Assembly: GCA_036897445.1 (NCBI GenBank)
Contig: JAYMTL010000017.1
Location: 1-64,000, forward strand
DNA: 64,000 nt
Direction of reading: 5' to 3'
Source of the DNA: Pelargonium tetragonum
Taxonomy: Eukaryota; Streptophyta; Magnoliopsida; Geraniales; Geraniaceae
The notes under the pieces were generated by a model. It was given only the letters and a program-made list of their open reading frames with translations, was not told the origin of the DNA and made no database searches. This document shows, in pieces, positions 1-13,300 of this stretch. Position numbers and translations under genes: made by a program. The first letter of the stretch is position 1. Each line of letters opens with the position of its first letter.

Positions 1-3000
1 ATCCTAAGCATTCTTTTTATATTATAATCTTTGAGTTACCGTACTTTGTATTCTGTTTTCCTTGATGTTGATAGGAGGTGGAGGTTTTTTCACTATGCAA
101 TATACTACTATCTAGTATTAACCTTCCTCCGCTACAAGAGTTCCTACTTACCGATAAGAGAGCAAGAGGATTTCTTTTATATATATATAGTTAGTCAAAA
201 ATGAAGCAAATTCCGAAAACGAACATACAAGAGGATATGCTCGCATTATAACACACGAGCTCATAGAATTTTGAATAATTAGGGTTAAATATGCAAGGGC
301 TCTCTTTCTTAGACGAATATCGATGTAATCTATATAATATTATAGCTACAAGCACTTAATACAGAGAACTTCTTTAGGGGCCCCCTTAACATCCACTACA
401 TTCAAGGTTTTTTGGTAAATAACCCATGTGCAAAGTATGAAAAGCCAGGAGTTCAACACACAGTAATCCGGAGCAAAAAAAAGAGACTATTAAATAAAAA
501 AATGCTGCTGAATTCTATACAAAAGTGAAATCCTACGAACCTATTACTATCAGCCCCGCAGGCCTCTCGCTGCTTTAAACAGGAAGGTATATAAAAACTT
601 ACTTCCAAGATTCTCAGGCACTTACAGCTACAAAGGGGGCTTCTCATATCCCTACCCAAAGCGACTCTTTACAAAATCCTGGGTGAAACTTCTACTTAAT
701 AAAAAAAAGACTTAACTTATTCAAAACCTCGTTTTGTAGCAGGGAGCATACTTATGAATTATATAGAATATAGAAAAAGGTTGCCCCGATTTTGTAAAAA
801 GTACAAAAAGTATATTACGAGAAGCACTAGGTCTTTATTAGTTAAAAAGAGCTCCTCAACTCGAAATTGTCGTTCTTTTTTAGGATTATCCCCCTATTCC
901 TAGGATGAATAAATAGAACAAGCTTGTTAGTAGAATAAAAGTTAAGAACTTATGAACTTTTATTTTAGTAGGGCCCTAAAAAGCTTCTATGAGATTTTCA
1001 ATTTAAGTTACATAGAGTTAAGTCGGTGTGGAATTAACCCAAAACTTGTTGTAAGGCGATTTTAATGTGTTTTAAAAACTTGGCTTTTAGTCTTTTTAGG
1101 AGCGAGCTTTCCCAGTTAGAGAGACTTTTGTGATCGACAGGATCCATAAGCTTCTCCTTACAGGGCATGTAGTAATTTCAATCTTACAATATTTCTGAGT
1201 TTTGACACAGAGCGCGAATCCCGGCAAAAAAGAATTTCTTTTTTCCATTTAGTACCAAATTCCGGAAATATCTTTTATATTGTATAAATTAACTAACCTT
1301 ACTTACAACCTTAATTACGAGAGCGAGGATACACCCATTGCTTATAACATACTAAAAAAGAATAAATAATCGCTATACCTGTAAAGTTAGCTATGCACAA
1401 TTTTCAAGGCAATAAAAACCTACATGCAGGATATCCTTTATATAGGTTATAATATCTGAAATTCATATATAAAGACTTGCGCCCCAAAACTCCTATATTA
1501 TTTCCCCCTCACTATTCCAAGGTTTAATACCGACTAAAGAGTAAAGTAAATCCTTGAGTATCGAGATTTATCCTAATGAGTAGAAACACAAATTAAAAAA
1601 CAAGGAACAGATAAGAAAGTTCAATTATAGATTAACCTATTCTGAGGCCTTTTTCTCTTATATTTCTACCTCACTCAAATTATCCACTTACGCTCTATAT
1701 AAATTTCCTTTTCCTAACGGGCAAGTACCTCTGAAATTAAGCCCCTATAGGTCGCTTCCATAACCATGAGAAAGAGGTGACTTTTACAGGGAAAGGCTAA
1801 ACACGGGTACGTAGTAACAAGAAAGCACTAACAACTAACAGTAAAATAAGTAACCAAGCTAAACCTTTATTATTCCGAATCCCTTTTCTAGAGTTACCAT
1901 TAAGTTAAAACTCCTCCTTTTTATTCCTTGTAGCTCAGTCTTACAGGGGCTTCCTATTGCGGCCTGGACTTATCTTATTAGGAGCTATAACTACACCCGT
2001 CTTATCTTGTATTCCCTACCTTATATAGGAATTTCTATTATCTACTCTATTGTATTCCACTTCATGGTTATTAGAAGGCATACAGGGCTTATCTTTTTCG
2101 ATAGTATAGATAGTACTAGTTCTTAAGGGCTATCGCACCTCATTGTCTTACTTGTTACTGATATAGTATAGGGAGGATAAAACCTTATACAGTAGGGAGA
2201 GCGTGACTCTTCCCGAAGGCATCCGGAAGAGAAGAAGGGTAAGGTATGACAGTGTAATCAATAATGAATATCTTACTTACCTAAAACACCAACTCTTGTT
2301 ACCCTTTTTCTGAAGAATACCTTGTTTCTTATATACAATACCAAGACCTAAACTTCAATTTAGCTACACCCTTATACTCTTTGAAAATACTCCCAGCTTT
2401 TGCCTTTAAAGCCCTTTCTCTTGTAAAAAGCCTGTCCAGTAGTTATCTTCATTTGAAGAAGTCTAAGGAAACCCTCAACGATGAATTCTGGATGACACAT
2501 GGCCCATACCTTGTAAAAAATCACTCTTAGGAGAGATTCCTCTATATACGCATATTCCTGAACAAAGCAATAAACCAAACTACATGGTTACTTATCTATA
2601 TCCATCCTAGACTTAAATTACGGAAAAGGATTCCTAGTCCTAGCTTTTAAGACCCATCATTCACTGGCTTTTCCGTAGCTTCTTTTGTATATTAATATCT
2701 ATCTTATCGAGCAAACCCTATAAATAAAGCTAAACTTTCCTATTTAAAAAAGAAAACCGAGGGGGAACACAGTTTATCTCTTACTTAATAACAGCTACTA
2801 AAAAAAGGGTTGAGTTCAAGTCCTATCATACACTAAATTGACCTTGCTCTTCTTAAATGAAACTGACAAAAGGAAACCCCAGTTTGACTTATTACACTGG
2901 ATCAGAAAGAAGCCTTGACTTATATACTTTAGAGTGCTTTATAGGAATTGGGGAATAGAGGAACACCAAAACTGGATTCTTTAATTACTTACACTTACTC

Positions 3001-6000
3001 TTTTGACTTGCTCCCAAAAAGAAAAAAGGAATTTCTTACATTTAATTTGTTTTATATAATTGGAACTGCACTGAAAAAGGATTTCAGTCTCTTAAACCCT
3101 TTCCCGCTCTTGCTTAATAGGGAATCCGGGGGGATTCTAAAAAAAGTACTAAAGTTTGTTTAAATGCTTACTAGTAACAAAACACGCTTTGTGAAAAGTA
3201 CTTTAACCTAGGACTGCAGGCCCCTAGTAGCTTTCCTCTTCATTTTGAATACCCCTACCTAACCGCGAATACTTGTAAATTTGAAATACGGGTATACAAG
3301 ATTCCCGCGGCTTAAAAAGGGACCCAACTCCCTCAAATTCATTCTATTTATTCCTTTCTTTAGTTATAGAAAACTAACATCAAGAAAATCCCCCTTGCTT
3401 GAGATTTTTTAGATTTATAAAAGGGGCTAGCTCAGTTTAATAAAAAGTACTTGGTTTAAAGGAGAACTCGATTTATTCGGGGTACGTAAACTGGGAAGTA
3501 AAGCACGAGATTAGACCCTTTGCATGTCAACTTTGCTGGCCTAACTTTCAAGGGGGCTCCTAAGCTTTCCGAGCTGGCTACAAAACTCCAGGAGAGACAA
3601 AAGCTAAAGACATTTACTAGGAATTGCTGCATCACCTCAAAGGGTTAATTCTGGGAAAAGAGATTCATAAGCTGGGTATAATTATAATATGGAATCTTTA
3701 TGGAACACTAAAGTCAAGAAAACTTAAGCTAAGTATTTCTAAGAGGCCCCTCTAGAGAACAAAAAGACTTATCGGAAGTAATCCTCCAGGTTTTATCAAG
3801 AATCTTATATATCATTCTTATTAGCAGAAACCCTAATTCAAGGGCAAATTGCCTACCCTTGCTGTTTGATCAGGTCCTTGGTTATATAGCTTTATTAAAG
3901 AAGGAAGAATACTTATTTTCAACAGCTATATGAATACGTAGAGGATTCCTATACAGGTATCTTACCTATATGCATCCGTTGGTTCGAAACCCTGTTACCT
4001 TTAGTGTCATAACTCGTTTTGTTCCTTGTTTAGTTTGGTTTGGTGTTAGTGAAGATAGATAGACTCCCAAACTTTTTACATTTTTCTTGACACGTCATTT
4101 TTGGAATAAAAAAAGGAATTCTTTGTATAAGGTATAAGTTTCGCCTTAGATAAACGAATAGATACAGTAATGTAAATGTACTCTTAATTCAAATACACTA
4201 CTTTTAAATGGACAAAATTAGAAGTAAGTATATAATTACTTTTTTATTTTAGAGATCGAATCCAGGAGAATATCTAACAAATTTTTAGTGTAAGACAGAA
4301 GTATCAAAATTAATAGGTCATAGCTCTCATATTCTTATTTAGTGTAAAGTGTCCCTACTTCACTAGAAAAATCAATATTTTCTTTTTATAAGGCCCTTTT
4401 TAGCTAACATCAGGGAAGACCAAAAAAAGTTATAAGTTATAGCACGAAAGAAGAACACTCAAAGGATTGGAAAGTCCCTCTAACTTAAACTTATGAGAAA
4501 CTGCAGGATATTTTTTTAGTATGGAAGCCCTTGAAATGTAAACGTTGCCAAATCTTGACAATTAATAAAGGATAGCTCCGTATTCAGTATATTTAATCAT
4601 TACACGAAGCATTGATATACTCTAACTCGTATTATCTATGTTCTAAAATGACCCGTAGCCTTATCCAGTTAAAACCCTTTTGGGTTTATTTAGCTTTCTC
4701 TCACCTATGGGCTACAAAGTAAAAGAGACTCTAATTAATCCTTATTTATGTGTAATTCAAAAAAGGACTTTTTCTAAAGGAAACCTAGGATACAGAAAAA
4801 AGGGTATAATAAGAATTTCTCTTTCTTTGTTAGAGTCTGATTCCAAAATTGCATATTCAGTCAGACATTGAATTCTATTACTTACCTGAGTTTATAAGAG
4901 CACTCTAGGATATATACGGATTCGTTACAGCATTGTCATATAATGATATTGTATAGTGTCTTTACTAAATATCTCAGAAAAAACATTGTCAGGTATAGCT
5001 ATAATTATATAGAGAATCCTTTTTTGTAGGCATATATTTATTAGTTTTTAATTTCAAACTTTTTATACTCTAGACTCTCACTATTAGAAAGCTATAAGCT
5101 AGACCCTCTTCACCTTATTCTTTGATAAGCGCTATAAAAAAGTCTATCTAAGAACTTAAGTATTGAGGATTGGCAACCTTATACTCCCCACTAAAACCCT
5201 TTTTAGGATACCTATTTAATTCGAGTATTTAAAAATTGCGAACTTAAATAATATTTTACATCTTTATAAGATAGACCCTTACTCCTAAGTTTAGGAAAAA
5301 GCAATTTGTCAATAAAGAAAATTTAATAGGTTACAAAAAACTAAGGAGGATTTGGGAAGAGCGGATTAACAGCTGAGGTTTTAAACTTGAATTAGATCTA
5401 AGTCATTTTTAGATGTTCAGAATGGACTCGAACCTGTTTTCTTCATTATTAAGCAAGAATGCAGAATCAACGTTCTGAAATAAACAATTTTAGATTGACT
5501 TTTGTAGATAATACTTAAAAGGGTTTCTACCTTAGTATTGATAGAGCCCCCTTTTCATTCCTGAAACTCTTAGATATATTTTAGTAAGTTGCTTTGCGCT
5601 AGACTAGTAAACCAAACAATCCTACTTTAAACGGACCACCATTTCTTTTACCGCGTACTAACAGGAATTCATATAAAAACTCCTTATCATATAAGAATCC
5701 TTTACGAGCTATAACAAAGAGTGTGGCTACCTTTATATTATAAATTTATATTAGCATTTTTTGTAAAGGGGAGTCTTCTAACTGTATCCTCAATTCCTCT
5801 TAAGAACAGGGTTCAATGCGATTTAGGTATATAAATAAAAAATTGAGAAATTCAGAATCCAGGGTGGGTTACCATTATGTTCATGAAGCAAAAATCTGTT
5901 TGATTTAGTCCTTATATTATGTCTGAAAATCTACCAGCTAAAATACAAAATATTTATGTTATCCTGTAATTAATGGGACAGAATTCGAAAAAAAGATTTA

Positions 6001-9000
6001 ACGTCAACAAAAAGAAGTCTAAAAAGTTCTAGTCTAAAGGTCCACTTTCTCTATAAAGTTTTTTAATATGAGTTGCTCAATAGGTTTTTTGTTTTGTGTC
6101 TACTGTAGTAAAGGAAGCTCTTGTACTTAATACCTAAATAGACATGGATTCTCACTTCTATTCTTCGTTTCATAAACAGAGCCCAATTCCTAAGGATCGA
6201 AGTTTTCTGCTCGGACTTTAAAATAAGAGGTATTTAATTAAGCTTAATAAAAGGAATTTTTCGTTCATTGAAAGAGCCCACTTTTGTAGGACTATTCAGT
6301 TGGTTTAACAAGCTAATAAACATCCTGATAAGTATCCTCCCTAAAAATGAATAATTAGGAGTGGAAGTTTATCGCGCAAAACATAGTGAAAAGAGGTTTG
6401 ACCCCAGAGATACGAATTTCTTGAATGCTATCCTCTTTGTTAGTGCTACAAAATATAGCTATCTATATATTTGCCAAGAAGCTCCTATAGTTATCTATAT
6501 AAGGTTTATTAAAAAGGGTCTCTTCGAACGGGGAAATTCGTTTATTTACTTTAACTTTTTGCAGATAGTTAAAAGTCTTTATCCTTTTTTTAGGTTAAGT
6601 TTAGTGAGAACAACAGGGGTTCTAATTAAATAAAAATCCTCGTGCAGGCTAAAATTTAAGTAAAACTAGCAGCTGCAGGGGGGGTTGCGTGTCATTTTAT
6701 AGGCTAGGATAATTCAGGGATTTAAAAGGCTGAGGCTCAGCTAATTGCTTGGAAAAAAAAGCCCTTTGAGCCCTCTTTAGATGCTCTTTTTTTTACTTTA
6801 TCTGAGTAGCATTTGTAGAAAGATGAAAGTAATTTAGTGGAGTCAAAACACGGAAGCATGCCTGAAGTCTTAGGTCCTTTAATTAAAAAATTAACATACA
6901 AATAAAGAACTTTAAGGTTTTTCTTTAAAAATGAATTTCTTGGCGTAAGACTGACTCATAGGGCCCAATATAGGTAGTAGGGGTACAGAGCAGCTTAGTG
7001 GAGTAGCTAGCTATGCAATTAGGAGTAGAGTAAAAGTTCAGTATAAATGCTAAAACGAACCCGGGGTCTATAATTAACTGAATTTATATTCTCCGTACCT
7101 CTTTTAAGTTTTAATTCATTTTGGGATATATAAGGGTCTTCTTAGGTCAAAGCTATGCGCCATAAAAGTCTTGCTTTTTTAGATTATGTCCACTAAAGTA
7201 AAAGACTACTATCGGTTTATATAAAAAGGGAGAGTTAAACGTAGTTTTTTGAAGCTGATCTAGGAGTAAGCAGTTTAATAGGAGCTTAAATAGGGGACCC
7301 CTTTTGCAGAGGAAAGAGACATATTTAATAATTAAGTCAAACTCAGATCTAAACTTTCGAGAACAGGGTTTTATACACCTCTATTTTAGAGGGATATATC
7401 GATGTAGTAATAGTTTTTGTTCCCGCATATCATATACCAAGAAGTTGCTTTACCGACTAAGTTACAGTCAACGGGGCTCATAAAGACTATATTACTATAA
7501 GTGAATTCCCTACATATATTAGATGATATCCTCTTGAAATAAGTAAGCGGGCGAATATCCCCACATTCTTAGGGCTCCTACTAGAAGGGTGCGCTAATTT
7601 GATATCTTTCTTTCTTTTTTCTCTGAATAAACTTAATCAAGCTCCTTTTTGTTAAGTCCTAAACTTTTAATACTAGATCAGGAAGATAATAAAAACAACT
7701 TTTAGGAAAACCTTAATAATTTTCTCGAAATGAAGATAATTGTAGGTTAGAGTGGTTTAACTTTAAATTTAGGCTTTGAAAAAAAAAGTCGTAGAATGGC
7801 GTTAGATATAAGATTTGGTAGCTAAAACGCTTGCTTTTACAAATCAGCCTCATCAGAAATCCCTTATTATAATATATCTGAAAATGTTTAACTATAAGTA
7901 GTTTTTTGTTAGGATCACTAGCTTAGATCGTGGGTGCTATGAGTTTTCAAATCCCCACTGGATCTTTATCTTACACTTGTCCTGACTAGAAAATAAGACT
8001 TTAGAGATTTTATGAAGGACTTTACTTCTATTAGTTCCGTTACTCTTAGAATATTTACTTTCCTGAATTTGTTGCTTTATCCTTATTCTAAGCTTTTTAG
8101 TTCTGAAGCGGGTTCCCCGAAAATAGGAGATTCTAAAAGGCAAGGTATTAACTTAGGGTCGTGAAACAAACTTTTAGGTAATTCTTATTACTCGTGTATT
8201 TTAATTAGAAAAAGTTTCGATATTCAACGAATGCTAAAGGTTGAACTTTTTTATTATAGGCCAAAAACTATATAATATATCTTTAAATGTCTGTCGAGAT
8301 TATCAAACTTAAGTTAATCCATTTTTATAAGGAGAAGTAAGAAAGATATAAAAGCTGTATTGTAACACGGGGTTTCCCCTTGACATTAAAATTTCAATGT
8401 TATGAATGCATCGTATTTAATCTATATACTAGTCAGTTTTATGTATGTAGTCATTCACAAAAATATTATTCAAAGTTTATGCCAGAATTTCACAAAAGAA
8501 TTTATAGAGTACATCGAGAACTCAGCTTGCGCTATTATATACCGGCGCTGCGCCATCTCAAATCTCCTCGTCGTAATACGAGATTCCTGGAACTGCTTAA
8601 CCTACTCTACACTCTTTATATTCCCCTACTATATTTATAAATATAAAAAGAAAGAATTTAAGATCGAAACTGAACTTAATTAAAGAGATTAAGATGTAGT
8701 GTTTACTTTATCGAGTAACGAGATGCTGTAAGAGCTTGGAGTTAGTATTATTCTAGGGCTTACTTTTCTGATTACAGTTCAATAAATGGAACATCTTTAT
8801 TTTGAGGGATCTTGTGGACTGCATTGAATAAGCGTTTATCAATTCTATATAGATTTTTGCTACTTCTCCATGAATTTCTTGTTAAGAGATCATATAACTA
8901 TTTAATCAGGTTATTGTTCTTTTCTGAATAAAGGAGCTCTCTATTTTATTGTGAACAACTCGAACTCGGTGTGAGTACAACACAGGATCCTCCAAGAGTA

Positions 9001-9790
9001 AGCAATGGCATAGTATATAACAAGGGGACTTCCTCAAAGCGGGCAAACTAGTTCTAAATAATTGGGGTATAGTTAAATTAATACTTAAATCTATAGTATA
9101 GTTTAGTACTCTCAGAATACCTACTAGTAAAGTAGCGCGAGCTTCCGCTATCAGAAATCTCTAGTTACTGCGGGCAAGATTTTTAAGCGTGACAGCTCTA
9201 TAACTCTATAAAAAGTAAAAACCGAGTAGGTTAGAGTTGCTCTTTATCTGAATAAAATGGCTTGTAATACAATTTTTCTGCTTTCTTACAAGGGATCCTC
9301 CTCATATTTAAAATTATGAAAGATGTAGCAGAAACTTGTTCTAGAACATACCTTTTCGGCAATTATTTATAAAGGGTCCCATCAAAAATGTAGATTCTTC
9401 ATATCACATTTTAGAGATACATGAGATACCCGCTCTGTTCTTATTTTATTTAGACTTTTAGTGCTAGTATCTTCAGTAAAGCTTTCTATATTCTTCTACC
9501 TTAGGATCCCACTTAAATACTCCTCCTCAAAGTCCATTGCTAGCTAGTGCAGCTTGTAGAGTTTAGTCCTAAGTATTTACCTTTAATCCCCCCTCCTTGT
9601 GATATAAATTAAATAGAACCTAACTAGTCTTGACAACTTAATCTGGGCAATCCCTTGAAAAGTTACCTTTATAGATAGATTTTCCTATAGACCAGCTCTC
9701 GGAATAGTAATGGAAAGAACTTGAACTAATAAACGTAACCTAAAACTAAGAATTTCATTACCTGTAATATAATGTACTATCTTAGTCAGT
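1..9790. other. Long AT-rich spacer, no recognisable gene
   Basis: Both strands are broken by frequent stops. Open frames reach at most about 93 codons (8.4-8.7 kb, two overlapping frames in an AT-rich stretch) and none resembles a known protein. I see no rRNA motif and no complete tRNA. Isolated tRNA T-arm-like words occur near 2812, 3981, 5428 (minus) and 8950 (minus), and D-arm-like words near 1930, 3428 and 7447 (minus), but none sits in a full cloverleaf. Composition is even, without the strand skew seen after 25.9 kb. Short words such as AAAAAGG, CCTTTTT and GGAATCC recur constantly. Confidence 0.6.
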
Positions 9791-10300
9791 GTAGCTAATC
9801 TATTCTTTTGTTTTGTTTGTCTTGACTCTTTCCTTTTTGTATTGAGTTTGCATTTTCCGGTTAGAGTTTGGAATCAGTCTCCAAGTCCGGTGAGTCATCT
9901 GAGTCAATTCACTTGCACTACCCTTCACCTTATTGACTTCCTTTTGCAAATCTAGGGAGCACGGCTTGATAGCTATGTAATAGGAGACTCTGACCTTGCC
10001 TTCAATCACCCCGTGAGGAAAGGAGACCAAAAGAGGAAGCTCCAAAGAGGTAGCAACCATATTGGGAAAGCGCGCTGAGTCTCTTTGCGCGAGAAAGGGC
10101 TCACATCTTCTAATTGCCCCATTAGAGTGAGGAAGGAGTCTATCAAACAGGGACTCCCATCAAGTCTCATTTGGTTGCCTGAGTCTGATCTGTCTCTCTG
10201 AGTCAATGAAGGTGAGCAAAGGCGCCGAAGGCATTGCGTACAGACAAGAGAAGGCTGACATCCTTGACAACCCCGTTTAGAGTTAGGAATCAGAATCGCT
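9791..10300. repeat. GC-richer island with three internal repeat copies
   Basis: This block stands out from its AT-rich surroundings by higher G+C and few A/T runs. It holds an imperfect repeat on the + strand. Copy 2 (10089-10137) and copy 3 (10242-10291) align over about 50 bases, sharing the pattern GAGAA..GGCT.ACATC and CCCC.TTAGAGT.AGG, and are offset by 155 bases. Copy 1 (about 9859-9877) keeps only the end: TTAGAGTTTGGAATCAG against TTAGAGTTAGGAATCAG at 10277-10293, one mismatch in 17. Two overlapping minus-strand open frames (86 and 66 codons) cover the block in different frames; neither product is recognised. The contrast suggests DNA of different origin from the flanks, possibly transferred. 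Confidence 0.5.
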
Positions 10301-13300
10301 TACATAAAGAGAATGATTTACTTTGTACTCTCTGGGAAGAATGTGTACTATAGGCTTACTACATTTAAGTAAATTTACGCGCGGAAAATCAAAAGTCTAA
10401 TCTAGACGTCGATCATAGGTTAGAATAATATTGCTCTTAATTTTACAGTTGATTAATTCGCAAGCACAAGGCGAAAAAATGAAAAACCTTTAGGTACTAC
10501 GCTAAAGTACTTAGTATTAATAGATAAACACGCAACTACTAAAAAAGTCTCCTCTTTTAGGAGTTTTACCCACGACAAAAAAGTTACCTTGTCTTGTGTA
10601 GCTAGACTTTACAGGGAAAGGTACGAATTCCTTATTTTTAAGAATACAACTAGATTTTCCTGCAAATTCATTAGACCCTTCTATTCTATATAATTAAATG
10701 CCCGTACCTTAGTTTCTAAGGGAACTTTCTCTTAGCGCGTACAGGATAGTTGCTAGAGGGATCCCTTAATATAATCAAATTTCTTGCTATGCCGGGGTAT
10801 TCCTAACTAAGTTTTTTGGAGGATAATTAAAAAGTCAGTGTAGATGTTTATTACTTTACTCTATGAAAAAAGAGGTTATCTACTTCTTAGTTCTGCAGCC
10901 CTATATCCGTGTTTTAGTTTGGAAAAGACCAGCAAGACCTTATTAAAAAACTTAAAGGATACTGAAATTTTTATACTGTGGAAAAGTTGCAATTCTATAT
11001 TTTAATTATATGGGACAGGAAAAGATCTACTCTAGTTAGGAAAAAGAAAATTGATACCCTTTCTGGAACTTTTAGTTTGACTTTTCTCTTTTTCTAAACC
11101 GGAATACTTTGAATTTAAAAACCCTTGATTTCGTTGAAACTTCGAAATAAGTAAGACTTTGATGGAGGCTGGCTTACCTATAATTTATATACTAAGAGTC
11201 GGATTTAAATACATCAAAATTTTCTTTTCTTATTCTGAAATAGAAAATATCAAAAAAATCAGGAAAGAATTCTCCTGTTATGTGAATCCGAAAAAAACTT
11301 AAGTAGAGTTTTACACAAATTGTTTAAGTATATAACATGCCTGTCGGACTTTTAAGAAATACTCTTTCTTATCACCAGGGATAAATCTCGTACACATGCA
11401 ACTAAACTTTGGTATAAAGGAACTCAAGCATAAGGAGCACTCTAATAAATTTTGTGTTCTAGGTCTTTAGTAGTGATAAAACCAAGGGTTCCCTTTTAGA
11501 TTAGCTGTTTATTAGTTATTATAGGGGTGCCTTTTTGCTTGCAATATAGAAGCTAGGGTGGCTCTAGACTTTTTTTTGAAGAACTTATTTAGTAAACGCC
11601 TATACTAACCACTCCTTAAGGCCTCGGGGTCAGTACTTGTAAGACCCGGAATATTTTGATTAATTTACTAGCATGAAGCTGGACTGGAGTTAACCTTTTT
11701 TATACTTGTTGCTAAAAAGTTCCTTGTTTGTTATACCTCCTAAGCGGTAGTTTCTGCGTCAATCTTATTAATTTTCAATATTCTTGTGAGATCCTAAAAC
11801 CCCCTTGGTATGGGTTGTAGTTAAATCCTTAAAGTAGAGGGTCCTTTGAGTAAATTGCCAGAAAGGGCAACTCCAATATCCGTTAATGAAATTCTTAACT
11901 CTTGTAGAGCTAAAAAAGGCTTCGTAGAGTAAAATACGGGGTAGGCGCTAATCCTAAAAAAAGCAAGCACTCTTATCTCCTCTTTAATTAACAAATAGAA
12001 CAATATTCCCCAGCAAATTAAGAAAATTTAGGAAAATCTCTAATCTAAAGGACTTTAGTTATAGTAAACCTGGTATTACCAGAACAGCTTCATCCGAGTA
12101 TAGATCCCTAAATCAAAGAGTTCTGTATTACAAAGTAAGTTCATTTTTTAGCTTTATTATAAAAAGGGATTCCAGGACTTCGTGGGTTATAACATGCTTT
12201 AAGCGTATCCCTGTGTTTTTCTTCCTGGGTTTTTGTTCTAGAAGTGCTGGACTTCCTAAATTTGCTAATTGGGATCCTACCTTACGGAGTGCGAAATCTA
12301 AGCTTAAGAGCAATAAGCTACTATACGAAAAGGAATTAAAATATTACCTCCAGTTACTCAGAGTTGGGCGCTTGAGAAGTCTTCTTAGATTTATGGCTAT
12401 AGACCTCACTCTTTGTTTAGAGTTTACTGCATAAGGGCAGCTCTGGCTTTGTAGCTATGGAAAAGAGGGTTAAGAAACTAATTTAGAGCAGTTCAAGTAT
12501 TCCTGTCATTAAGTTTTTAGTATAATCCTACTCTTAACCGGGGTCCTTTTCATTAAAGCGCTCGTATATAAATTTATAGAAAATTTAGTGTATAAAATTT
12601 CTGGACAAGTTTTTTACGGTTACTATACCTTTACTTTGTGTATTAATTGATTTGCGCTTTTTTAGTTCAAGTTCCTTTTAAGATATTCGGCTTTTCTGAG
12701 GTTGACCCAATTAATGAGAGTGCCAAATTCTCTAACGCAGCAACCTGCCTTAGGACTGTTAATTCACGGAAATACTGTTTAGTTTATACTACCTGCCAAA
12801 AAAGAGTGGGATGCTTCCAAGTGCCTGCACGTACTATATAAGCGATAATAGGAACTTATACAAAAACACATATTTATTATGCACTCCACTACGATCAAGA
12901 TCTTGGAAATAAAAATAACCCATCATTTTTTCGCCGGAAATTTCTGGTCACAGTAAATGGAATGGAGCTTACTTGTTGAGGAAATCTAGACAAGGGTTAC
13001 CCCTAAAAGATAAGAAACACTTAAAGTAAACCCTTTTAGGAGTAACCTTAAGAAAGAAATTATATGAAATATAATTATGATAAAGTTTGAAATAAACTTG
13101 GCTAATATACCAACTCTACAAGGCCCTTTTTATTAAGAGAGTAAGAAATTTACGTAAAAAGGTTTCCAGAATTCTATTGAAAGATTCCCGCAGAAAGCGC
13201 TCTTTCTCTATCAAATGTATATAATCTTCCCTCTTTTCCAGCATAGCCGTTTTTTAAGGGATTAAGGAATCCTTAATTAATGGCCCAATCGCTTATATAC

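Noticed and set aside
5417-5479. Minus-strand fold with a seven-base acceptor-like stem (TTCAGAA/TTCTGAA) and GGTTCGAGTCC
   Set aside because: It is only 63 bases, the T-stem does not pair, and the stem comes from overlapping palindromic words. No D-arm can be built.
8380-8683. Two overlapping + strand frames of 86 and 93 codons
   Set aside because: They overlap almost fully in different frames, so at most one can be real; products show no known motif and the composition is simple.
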